DNA from: Chamaecyparis obtusa
Lineage: Eukaryota > Streptophyta > Pinopsida > Cupressales > Cupressaceae
DNA length: 64,000 bases
Assembly: GCA_027943335.1 (NCBI GenBank)
Contig: BSBK01005140.1
Span: 94,445-158,444 of the forward strand
Direction: 5' to 3'
Below the pieces are notes generated by a model. That model made no database searches. It had not been told where the DNA came from and saw only the letters and a program-made list of their open reading frames with translations. Of the stretch, positions 24,170 through 34,856 are shown piece after piece. Made by a program: the position numbers and the translations under genes. The first letter of the stretch is position 1. Every line of letters starts with the position of its first letter.

Positions 24170-24420
24170 TTGCATATTTAGATGCCAAATTTTATATATA
24201 AAACCAACAATCAAATGTAATGTGCATAGTTAGATGGAAAATTTTTTATATAAAAACAACAATCAAATGTAATATGCATATTTAGATGCCAAATTTTGTA
24301 TATAAAAACAACAATCAAGTGTAATGTGCATATTTAGATGCCAAATTTTGTATATAAAAATAGCAATCAAATGTAAAGTGCATATTTAGATGCCAAATTT
24401 TGTATATAAAAAATTAGATG
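24170..24420. repeat. 52-bp tandem repeat, about 5 copies
   Basis: The unit TGCATATTTAGATGCC...AAATTTTGTATATAAAAA...CAATCAAATGTAA starts at 24171, 24223, 24275, 24328 and 24379, a period of 52-53. The last copy is degenerate. Confidence 0.9.
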
Positions 24421-24689
24421 AAAAATTTGAAATATAAAAGAGCTCATGGGGTTGATTTGCAAATATTAAGAGCCCACATTTGTATTGTCTTAATGCCATG
24501 TAAGTACAAAAAATGAGTTTCCTTACTATGAATGTTTTATCCTTATACAATTTGTATCCTCTTAATTTTGTATCCTTATATTTATTTTGTATTAATTCCA
24601 TGTACATTTGTATCATCAAATGATGTAATAGTTGGAGTCATTGAGTCAAAATTGGTCAAATGTGTCTAAAGTAAAATGAGGATTCCCTG

Positions 24690-27600
24690 GGGTGAAGGGA
24701 TATACTTCAAGGATTGCATCCTAGCACCAAATAGAATGTTCCATTAGCTCTGATTGGGTGGGTAAATGCTAGGGACAAGCCCATTTTGACCACTGAGCCA
24801 CTAGAATGCTTCGGACCATGCCGAACCAAAGTGTCCCGAAGGTGCACTAAGCACGATTGGGAAGAGAACTTTTGAGGCTCAGTTCTTAGCCTCCATGAGA
24901 GATATCAAAAATCTATGAGATGCTATAGGACTATGTTTCTAAGGCCTACAATAACCTCTCTCCATTCTGGGAGATTCAAATTTGTTTGAATTTGGTGTGC
25001 CGGTCTCGCTTGATGCAAAAACTTGCAGTGAAGGTCAGTTGAAAGTTGCACCAATGGATTTCTTCCAAACCATTTGTCCCATCACTGAATGGACTATGCC
25101 ATTAGCTCTAGTTGGGTGGGTAAATGCTAGTGACAACTCCATTTTGACCACTAAGTCAATAGAACATTCCATACCATGCCGAACCAAAGTGTCCCCAAGG
25201 TGCACTAAGCATGATTAGGCAGTGAACTTTTGAGGCTCTGAACTCAAACACTGTGAGAGGTATCGATGATCTATCAGATGCTACAGGACCACATTTCTGA
25301 GGCCTACAATAAACTCTCTCCATTCTAGGAGATTTGAATTTGTTTGAATTTGGCATGCCATTCTTGCCCGATGCCAAAACTTGCAGTGAGGGTCAGTTGA
25401 AAGTTGCACCAATGGGTTTCTTCCAAACTGTTCATCCCATCACTAAATAGACTATGCCATTAGCTCTAGTTGGGCAAGTAAATGCTAGCAATAACCCCGT
25501 TTCAAACACTGAGTCAGTAGAACATTCTGGACCATGCCAAACCAAAGTGTCCCCAAGGTGCACTAAGCACAATTAGGCAGAAAACTTTTGAGGCTCGTAA
25601 CTCAGACCCCATGAGAGGTATCAATGATCCATGAGATGCTACAAGATCATGTTTCTAAGGCCTACAATAACCTCTCTCCATTCTAGGAGATTCAAATTTG
25701 TTTGAATTTGGCACACCAGTCTCACTTGATGCCAAAACTTGTAGTGAGGGTCAGTTGAAAGTTGCACCACTAGATTACTTCCAAACCATTCATCCTGACA
25801 CTGAATGGACTACACCATTAGCTCTATTTGGGTGGTTAAATGCTAGTGACAACTCTATTTCGACCATTGAGTTAGTAGAACGTTCCAGACCATGTCAGAC
25901 CAAAGTGTCCCCAAGGTGCACTAAACATGATTGGGTAAAAACATTTTGAGGCTCAGAAATTAGAATCTATGAGAGGTATCAATGATCCATGAGCTACTAT
26001 AGGACCACATTTTTTATGTCTACAATAACCTCTTTGTTTTCTAAGAGATTCAATTTTTTTTAATTTGGCACGCCAGTCTTGCTTGATGCCAAAACTTACA
26101 GTGAGGATCAGTTAAAAGTTGCACTAATGGGTTTCTTCCGAACTGTTTGTCCCATCACCAAAAGGACTATGCCATTAGCTCTAATTGGGTGGGTAAATGC
26201 TAGTGACAACCTTGTTTTGACCATTGAGTCAATAGAACATTCTGAACCATGTCGGACCAAAGTGTCCCCAAGGTGCACTAAGCACGATTGGGTAGAGAAA
26301 TTTTGAGGCTCATAACTCGTACCCCATGAGAGGTATCAGTGATCTGTGATATGATACATGACCTTTTTTTTGAGGCCTACAATAACCTCTCTTCATTATG
26401 GTAGATTCAAATTTGTTTGAATTTGGCACACTAGTCTCGCTTGATGCCACAACTTGCAATGAGGGTCAGTTGAAAGTTGCACCACTAGATTACTTCCAAA
26501 CCATTCATCTCAACATTGAATGGACTATAACATTAGCTCTGGTTTGGAGGGTAAATGCTAGTGACAACCCCATTTGAACCACTAAATCAATACAATGTTT
26601 CAGACCACACCGAACCAAAGTGTCCCCAAGGTGCACTAAGTATGATTGGGCAGAGAACTTTCAAGGCTTGAAACTTGGACCCGATGATAGGTATCAATGA
26701 TCTATTAGATACTACAAGACCATTTTTTTGAGGCCTACAATAACCTCTCTCCGTTCTAGGAGATTCGTATTTGTTTGAATTTGGCACGCTAGTCTCGCTT
26801 GATGTCAAAACTTGTAGTGAGGGTCAGTTGAAAGTTACACCATTGGATTACATCCAAACCATTCATCTTGACACTGAATGGACTACACCAATAGCTCTAG
26901 TTGGGTGGGTAAATACTAGGGACAACCCCTTTTTGACTAGTGAGTCAGTAGAACATTCTAGACCACGCCAGACCAAAGTGTCCCTAAGGTGCACTAATTA
27001 GCATGATTGGGCAATGAACTTTCAAGGCTCATAACTTAGACCCCATGAGAGGTATTTAAAATATATGAGATGCTAAATGACCATATTTTTGAGACATACA
27101 ATAGCCTCTCTCCATTTTGGGAGATTTGAATTTTTTTTGAATTTGGCACGCTAGTCTCCCTTGATGCCAAAACTTGTAGTGAGGATCAGTTGAAAGTTGC
27201 ACCACTGGATTACTTCCAAACCATTCATCCCAGCATTGAATGGACTATGCCATTAGCTCTGATTGAGCGAGTAAATTCTAGTGACAACCCCATTTTGACC
27301 ACTGAGTCAGTAGAATGTTCCAGACCACATCGAACCAAACTATACCCAAGGTGCACTAAACATGATTGCCCAGCGAACTTTCGAGGCTCAGAAATCAAAC
27401 TCCATGAGAGGTATCGATGATTCATGAGATGCTACAAGACCAAATTTTTAAGGCCTACAATAACCTCTCTCTATTCTAGGAGATTCAATTTTTTTTGAAT
27501 TTGGCACACTAGTCTCGCTTGATGCCAAAACTTGTAGTGAGGGTCCATTAAAAGTTGCACTAATGAGTTTCTTCCAAACCATTCATCCTAGAACCAAATG

Positions 27601-29043
27601 ATTCCATTAGCTCCATTTGGGTGGGAAAATTCTAGTGACAACCCTTTTTTACCACTAAGTCAGTAGAACATTCTAGGCCATGTCAGACCAAAGTGTTCCC
27701 GAGGTGCACTAAGCACAATTGGGCAGAGAAATTTTGAGGCTTGTAACTCATACCCCATGAGAGGTATCGGCGATTAGTGAGATGCCACATGACTACATTT
27801 TTTAGGCCTACAATAACCTCTCTTCATTCTGGGAGATTCAAATTTATTTGAATTTGGCACACCAGTCTCTCTTGATGCCACAACTTGCAATGAGGGTCAG
27901 TTGAAAGTTGGACCACTAGATTACTTCTAAACCATTTGTCCTGGCACTAAATGGACTATGGAATTAGCTCTAATTGGGAGGGTAAATGCTAGTGACAACT
28001 CTATTTCAACCACTGAGTCAATAGAACATTCTAGACCATGCCAGACCAAAGTGTCCCCAAGGTGCACTAAGCATGATTAGGCAGAGAACTTTTGAGGCTC
28101 AGAACTCAGACCTTGTGAGAGGTATCGGCAATCCATTAGATGCTATAGGACCACATTTTTGAGGCCTACAATAACTTCTCTCTATTTAGGGAGATTCATA
28201 TTTGTTTAAATTTGGGATGCCAATCTCGCTTGATGTCAAAACTTGTAGTGAGGGTCAGTTGAAAGTTGCACCACTAGATTACATCCAAACCATTTCTCCC
28301 AGCACAAAATGGACTATGCCAATAGCTCTGGTTGGGTGGGTAAATCCTAGGGACAACCCCATTTCAACCAGTGACTCAGTAGAATGTTCCGGACCATGCT
28401 AGACCAAAGTGTCCCTAAGATGCACTAATTAGCATGATTGGGAAGTGAACTTTTGAGGATCATAACTTAGACCCCATGAGAGGTATCAATGATCTATGAG
28501 ATGCTACACGACCTTGTTACTAATGCCTACAACAACCTCTCTCCATTTTGGGAGATTCAAATTTGTTTGAATTTGGAACGCTAGTCTCACTTGATGCCAA
28601 AACTTGTAGTGAGGGTCAGTTGAAAGTTGCACCACTGGATTACTTCCAAACCATTCATCCCAGAACCAAATGGACTATGCCATTAGCTCTAGTTGGGCAA
28701 TTAAATGCTAGGGACAACCTCGTTTCAATCACTGAGTCAGTAGAACATTCTAAACCACGCCGGACCAAAGTGTCCCCAAGGTGTACTAAGAATGATTGGG
28801 TAGAAAACTTTTGAGGCTCATAACTCAGACCCTATGTGAGGTATCAGTGATCTGTGAGATGCTACAAAACCACATTTTTTAGGCCTACAATAACCTCTCC
28901 CCATTCTGAGAGATTCAAATTTGTTTGAATTTGGCATGCATGTCTCGCTTGATGCCAAAACTTGCAGTGAGGGTCAGTTGAAAGTTGTACCACTAGATTA
29001 CTTCCAAACCATTCATCCTAGCACCAAATGGACTGCTCCATTA
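24690..29043. repeat. 358-bp satellite array with higher-order structure
   Basis: Twelve monomers are counted from a shared ATG inside CTTGATGCCAAAACTTG at 25012, 25371, 25729, 26086, 26444, 26802, 27164, 27522, 27875, 28233, 28594 and 28952, spacing 353-362 and mostly 358. The array starts and stops at the same point of the monomer, around CATCCTAGCACCAAAT (24719 and 29013). Three monomer types can be told apart at the site after GTTGCACC: ATGGGTTTCTTCC (A), CTRGATTACTTCC (B) and TRGATTACATCC (C). From 26086 the order is A-B-C-B, A-B-C-B, B, so a four-monomer unit of about 1431 bp repeats. Each monomer has a dyad TTCAAATTTGTTTGAA. Many monomers keep a short ORF in the same register. Confidence 0.95.
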
Positions 29044-30069
29044 GTAGATATTTTGAGTAATGAAGTGAACATAGCCTAATTAGTGAAGGTTTTCTAATGA
29101 AAGTGATGGCACAAGTATAGAAGCATGAGTTTGAGTTGAAGGACATAACCTTTTTATGATTTGAATAGTATTGTATGAGCATATGAATGGTGAATCAATC
29201 ACCAATTGATTCTAGAAGTGTGTGGAAGGTTGAGATTGGAGAAACCCTCAAATCAAGGGTTTGAAGCCATCGAATTGGGGCTTTTTATGTTCCATTTGTT
29301 TTGGGTCTAATTCCTCTTAGGATTAGAGGTTTTGAGTCATTTAATGACACTATCCAAGGTTTCCAAACTTGGAGATATTTCTATGATATAGTTGCTTTAA
29401 TAAATCATCAAATTCCTAGTGTATTTGTAGGGGTATAGGCAGAGTACTGATATTTTGTCCAAAAGACCAATACCTAAATTTGAGATATGTTTTTATATGG
29501 CCAAAAGGGTGTTTGATTATTACCAAAAGGGTGTTTGATTATGTAATTAGGCTAGTTTGAAGTCTTTTAGCCATTGTGAGTAAAGGGTAAGTCTAGAAAT
29601 ATTGAAACCACTTTAATAGATATCATTATATACCTCAAATGATGAATTACACATGTGAACACACGTAGCACATAAAGCATACACATAAATTTTCTTAAGT
29701 CATGAAGCATACATGTAGTACATAGATTATAAAGCATACCACATGAATTCACTTAAGTCATGCACATAGCCCATACACATGAATTTAGGTTGAAGAATGT
29801 ACTTGAATATACATGAATATTGTTAAGGCATAAATTGTACACAAGAGTACATACACACAAGCATATTTACATACTAAAAATGAATAAATGAACACATGTA
29901 ATTAACAAATTGGATCGAATATCAAGTTTCATATATATCAAAACAAACAATAATTATATACATATTTACATGTCAATATATTTAGATACAATGTGGCATA
30001 CACCATCTCAAAATGTGTCATATGACATCTCAAAATAAGAAGTTCAAATGCAAATATTTCTAGGACATC
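29044..30069. other. no gene seen; small direct repeats
   Basis: This AT-rich stretch lies between the satellite and the spliced pseudogene. A 22-bp unit around CCAAAAGGGTGTTTGATTAT is present twice near 29502-29541, and diffuse CATACACATGAATT-like repeats lie at 29640-29810. Confidence 0.5.
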
Positions 30070-32154
30070 CTATTCTACTGGTGGATCATCAAAATGCAAC
30101 CTCTTTGAAGTACTCTTTGGCTCTGATGGATCCTACATTCAAACACACAAGTGAAACCCCAAGTTAGATTAAAATTCAAAATCATAGTCAACAATAATAA
30201 ATAAAATTTAAACTAAAATTTAACTCTCATATACCTTGCCTCTCTGTCTCCTCTCTTGGATAGGAGACCTAATATATGCCCTTAGTAGTGCAGGAATAAT
30301 GCAACCAATGTCGACTCCAACCTGTATATGTTTTCAAACATGAGATTGATCTACGAGTTATACTATTTAATATTAAATACTTGGTAGAAAATATATGTTT
30401 ACAAAATAACTGAATTAACATTAAAACTTAACTGTGTTGAACTTTCTTTAGGGATTGTTGGCTGAGTCATCAATGATACAAACCCTTGGTGTTTTTCCTC
30501 CCTCAAACTAGGAGTGGCCTACAAAATTCAAATAGATACTTCATACTACCATAACTTGACCATATTATATATACTTGATAGTAAAATACACACAAATAAC
30601 TTTAGAAATGTACATACCATGGGGCTATCACTGTGAATGGATATGCTTGTGACTCTATCATGATGATAGGGTCTCACGACATCATCATATGCCACTCTCT
30701 ATCAAATAAACCATGTAAATTAAAAATGAGTACGCACAACTGACATGTATACATGTATGCATAGACAAAATAAATTAATTAATTACCTTTCCTTTATCAA
30801 CAACTGACGTCTGCACCCCCTCACATTGCCCCCAGTGGCAACTAGTGACACCTACATCAGTATGTAAAAGATGATCATAAAAATTAGAAAACAATGTACA
30901 TATACTATTATCATAATTTAAAAAGAAACCAATGAGTACATTAAAACATATGTATCGTGGAAGTGTCAAGACCAAATGATATGGCCAAAAGTGTGGACCC
31001 CTCCACCTGTGCCATCTCCTCCTCTGTCATCAACTGAACATAAACATAACACATAAAAAGATATAAGTGGGAAATTATTATAAGGAAATTTTACTAAAAA
31101 TATGAACAATAAAATTTAAATACAATGTAAAAATTGAACTATTTACCCTTACCATAACAGTGGGAGTCCATGGCTCTATAGGCTCTTGATGAACATCTCC
31201 ATGAGCTAATTTGGTGCTTGTAGTGTGCTGTGTAGAATCATCCACATCGAAGGTGAAATTATATGCATCACTATCAGTCAAGGGACCTAAGCACAGATTC
31301 TTGCATATAATGCAAGTGTGGGGCACACAAATATGTGAGCACATGGAGGATGTGGAAGAGCCAGAAGCATCAGGACAAGGAGGCAATAATGTCATGCTCT
31401 ATGTAACCAACAGATCACTCAAGGTGTGAATGGCTCAAATAGTTTGTGATCCGGCCTCAACAATAATGTTAGGATGCTGCACTTTGGGAGGTGGTGAAAT
31501 CTTAGGAGGGGGGACATATGTACGGGATTTCACCCATTGTGCCCATGGCCTATCCTGAGGAGCACCTAAACCTACATCCTGGTTCGGTCTCATGCTCCAA
31601 TAATTCACCTTGTGATTGAGCACAAATTCAACATACAAAATTTTAATAAAATAAAATGGGACATCCAAATTGTTGTGAGGTGGTCTATCAAAACCCATCC
31701 ACTAATGGTCCCAAAAGTTGTCACGTATATCACTATTTGTACACTGCTTAATTAACAACTTGGTTTTTTTATGGTCTACTTTTGGACCGGTTTTAGGATC
31801 CACAAAAAGATTATCTATGTCATGTTTTGTTATATTTAGGTTCATGACTTAATCATAATCAAGTCCATTGTCAAACTGGGCGTGCATGGAATCATGCCAA
31901 AGAAGTGCAACACTATGTTGCTGTGTAAGTTTCTCCATGTTCTCAATAATTGAGTTCAATGTCATAAACATGGAGTGCAATGTGGGGATATTGGCATAGG
32001 TGATTTGAAATCCTCTAAGCTCATTTAGATTATCTCCTATTAGATCTTCTAAATGATGAGGGTTTGTGACAGGTACATCTTCTAGAGGTGGGGGATTGTT
32101 GGGAGGTAGTTTTGGATTGTTTGTGGGATCATTAGGAGGGTTTTCTGATTCCAT
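30070..32154 (-). pseudogene. spliced multi-exon gene of unknown function, decayed
   Basis: I do not recognise the product. On the minus strand a single frame runs from ATG 32154 (MESENPPNDP, Pro/Asn-rich) to 31153, then GT-AG introns and short exons follow: about 31033-30951, 30851-30787, 30698-30618, 30518-30432, 30321-30235 and 30132-30070, ending with ...DDPPVE and a stop at 30070-30072. Junctions look real: donors ATG|GTAAGG, AAG|GTAATT, ATG|GTATGT, AAG|GTATAT; acceptors TTCAG, GATGTAG, GATAG, TTGTAG, TACAG, ATGTAG. Five of the last exons keep one continuous frame (65, 81, 87, 87, 63 nt). Four stops in exon 1 (near 31846, 31699, 31432 and 31396) and a donor at 30432 reading CAG|TTAAGT show decay. 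It could be a host gene remnant or the second gene of a DNA transposon whose transposase is at 21.3 kb. Confidence 0.55.
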
Positions 32155-32364
32155 GTCTAATAAAAATGAAAAAACAAATAGATAATTACAATGAATTTTT
32201 AAAAACAATAAAAAAACTAATTGCTACCCTAATTTTTATACAAAAAAATATAAATTTATATTTAAAATCAATGCGAACAATAAAAACAATAAAAATTAGA
32301 AGCTTTCACATAACTTTGGATTTAAGCAAAATCAGATAGGGGATTTGAAAGCCAATATCCAATA

Positions 32365-32418
32365 ACCCTACCCGTGTTCACATTTTCACAATGAGAAAAT
32401 GTTGAACACGGCTGGGGT
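32365..32418. repeat. imperfect hairpin
   Basis: ACCCTACCCGTGTTCACATTTTC and the complementary GAAAATGTTGAACACGGCTGGGGT flank a 7-base loop (arms imperfect). It lies just upstream of the spliced pseudogene and next to the palindrome at 32450. Confidence 0.7.
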
Positions 32419-32449
32419 ACAGTGAAATATATTTACTGGCAAATATTGG

Positions 32450-32470
32450 ATATCTGATATTATCAGATAT
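32450..32470. repeat. perfect 21-bp palindrome (second copy)
   Basis: ATATCTGATA, a central T, then TATCAGATAT. It continues with TTGATTAAGCCT, which is the inverse of the motif beside the palindrome at 8384. Confidence 0.8.
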
Positions 32471-33169
32471 TTGATTAAGCCTTTTTCTTTGGATTTTGGC
32501 TTGGCTAGGTGTACTGACACCCAGGCCTACTAAAAATTCAACATATGCATTTGTGTGCTTTTGGACGAGTGAAAATAAGTATTTTTCACATCACCACTTT
32601 TTGGCATACCATGATCCTGCACATACCCAAAGAAAAAAATTCAAGAAAAATGGACAAATAAAAAAACCGTTTAAAATATGGATTCAAAGTAAAAGCTAAG
32701 GTTTCTAAAAAAAATATTTTTTATCTAAATACGAAAAATAGAAACTAACTAGTAAAACTAAACTCACTAAAGATGGCCACTAGAAACATTACATTATTAG
32801 TACTTGTTGGTAGGCTAACCAAGTATTAGTACTTGCCAGTATTCTAAGTAAGTACTATTGCATATTTTATGCATTTCTTCCATTAACTAGTGAATAAAAG
32901 TAATTCTTTCAAACAATTATAATTTAGTGTATTTTTATTTTATAAAAAATAAAATATTTTGTATAGTCTATATGTAATTTTTTTAACTTTATAAATTGTG
33001 AAAAATATTTTTTGACAAATTATTGGCTAATACATTTGAGGTCTTATAGACCTATTTTTTAGGCATGAATAGATTACATAAGATTTTTTTTAGGATCTTT
33101 TATTTTACATTAATTTTATATTAATATATTTTTAAATTAAAAATTATGTTATATGAATTTACTCTAGTT
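32471..33169. other. AT-rich, no gene seen
   Basis: It holds ATGATCCTGCA near 32611, the inverted form of the motif at 7536, and two AGTATTAGTACTTG units near 32797-32836. Otherwise no feature was recognised. Confidence 0.4.
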
Positions 33170-34851
33170 TTACGATGCCTGTGTTGAAGATTGTCCAAGC
33201 CTTCTTCAACAATGTCTTCTTACCTTTTTCCTCAAGAGAAAAGTGGCTCTACAAACAACTACCTATAAGCCTCACATCTATATTGGCCAACATTGTAGCC
33301 ACCTCTGTGTACAACTCGTCTTCCACAATCCTGCAAGCCATGCCTACTGTGAGTAGCGAGTGACTGAGAATTTGGATGAAGGGTTGAAAGAGATCTACTA
33401 TCAGCCTCCCATCGTAGACGTGATCTCCACCCAATAGTTTGGTCCCAGCATCATCACCATGGTCAACTACTCCTTCTCATTGGCCTGACTAAAGATTGTT
33501 TGGATTTTTTCTTCCGGTGATTCTATAAGTGCCTCAACTTTACCACAATGACAGCTGATTCCTAATTGATTTGCCATCAACTCTGATAAGAAAATTTTTC
33601 TCGCCTAAAATGAGTTTCATAGAGACCATTTTATAAGAAAAATCTAACTCGACGATGTAGGGTCATTTCTACGGGATAGCTCTTAGCACATGCCCGACTA
33701 CTTCAAAGGACTAGGATACTGACAATAATCGACAAAGTCATATCAGGGATCTATGCAATGATCATGCACACTGGCCAAACATCCTATCCCCCACTGCCAA
33801 CGTTGTCAAACATCTTTTTTGTCCCATCCTAGTCCTTGTGTGTGACTCAAGATCTGCAGTAATGATGTTTTGTAAGTCACACGACATCAGTTCATCCTGG
33901 CTGAGTTCCAAATCTAATGCTTCATCAACCCCAAATTCACCAAGTGATCGGCTTCTTTATTGCCTTCTTGGTAAATATGTTGGATTTGATAATCACCCAA
34001 ATTCTCCAAAAGCTCATCAATTACAAGAAGCGAGTTAGCCAATCTCTAATTGAGGAACTCAAATTTTGAGACACCATTGAGAATGATTTGAGAATCTCCT
34101 TCGATAATGAGCTTATCTATACCATTACAAACACACCAATTAATCCTTGCCTCCAAGGCTGATATTTTGGCCATATTGTTAGTGGTGACACCCATGCTCC
34201 TAGCAATACCCTGCAATAATTCTCCCTTATCATTTCTAACCATAGCGCCTAGACTACTCCTTCCTGGGTTGCCTCAGCTAGCTCTGTCAAAATTCAACTT
34301 CATCCATCTGGATGGGGGAGCCTGCCAAAATGTTTTCTTCCTCTCTACCTTCTTATTGTTGATTTTGTGATCCCCATGATGTTTGAGTAGACACACCTTC
34401 TCCATGTCAGAATCCTATTTTGACAAGTACTTGTAATTCAGCCCCAGAATTATGTTGTTCACTACTTCTTCTATGGCAGCTTGAATTTTACCCTTGAGCT
34501 GACTAACCTCCATTGCTTCCTCCTTGAAGATCCTTCTATTGCGTTCTTTCCACACATGCCATACCAACATAGATGGGCTCACAATCTAGATTAGTCCCTA
34601 TTTTGAGTGGCTTCTATTGGTAGGCCATGAAGAGAGGAATTCTTTGACCATAATATTCCTAACTATGTGCCATTGTAGCCTATTAAGCAACTAATTCCAG
34701 CATTCTCTAGCTATAGGATACCCAAAAAGTAAATGATCTGTCGACTCCTCTTCTTGTCGGCACATAATACACCAATTGGGGCCAAAAATCCCAATTGACT
34801 TCAGTCTATTACTTGTCAAAATCCTTTCATGTAGAGCAATCTAGAGGAAGG
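33170..34851 (-). pseudogene. LINE 3' part: zf-RVT and RNase H domains (decayed)
   Basis: On the minus strand the frame after 34851 reads a zf-RVT-like block (HERILTSNRL, then CIMCRQEEESTDHLLFGYP) followed by an RNase H domain near 34290-33960. The RNase H has MKLNFDRASWGNPG, SALEARINWC, IEGDSQIILNG and EGNKEADHLVNLG, so all four acidic catalytic positions seem kept. It is the plant L1-type tail in which RNase H follows the reverse transcriptase. Stops occur, for example after FEFLN. Downstream, 33434-33249 stays open with no recognised domain. The gene continues upstream at 39377-40250; a family B element separates the halves. Confidence 0.85.
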
Positions 34852-34856
34852 CCCCC
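34852..34856. repeat. target site duplication CCCCC (left)
   Basis: It is repeated at 39372-39376 on the far side of the element. Confidence 0.8.

Noticed and set aside
24170..29043. Regular repeats considered as a CRISPR array
   Set aside because: The repeats are contiguous tandem units of 52 and 358 bp with no unique spacers, in a eukaryotic setting.
33838..34370. Plus-strand ORFs
   Set aside because: Antisense to the LINE RNase H domain.
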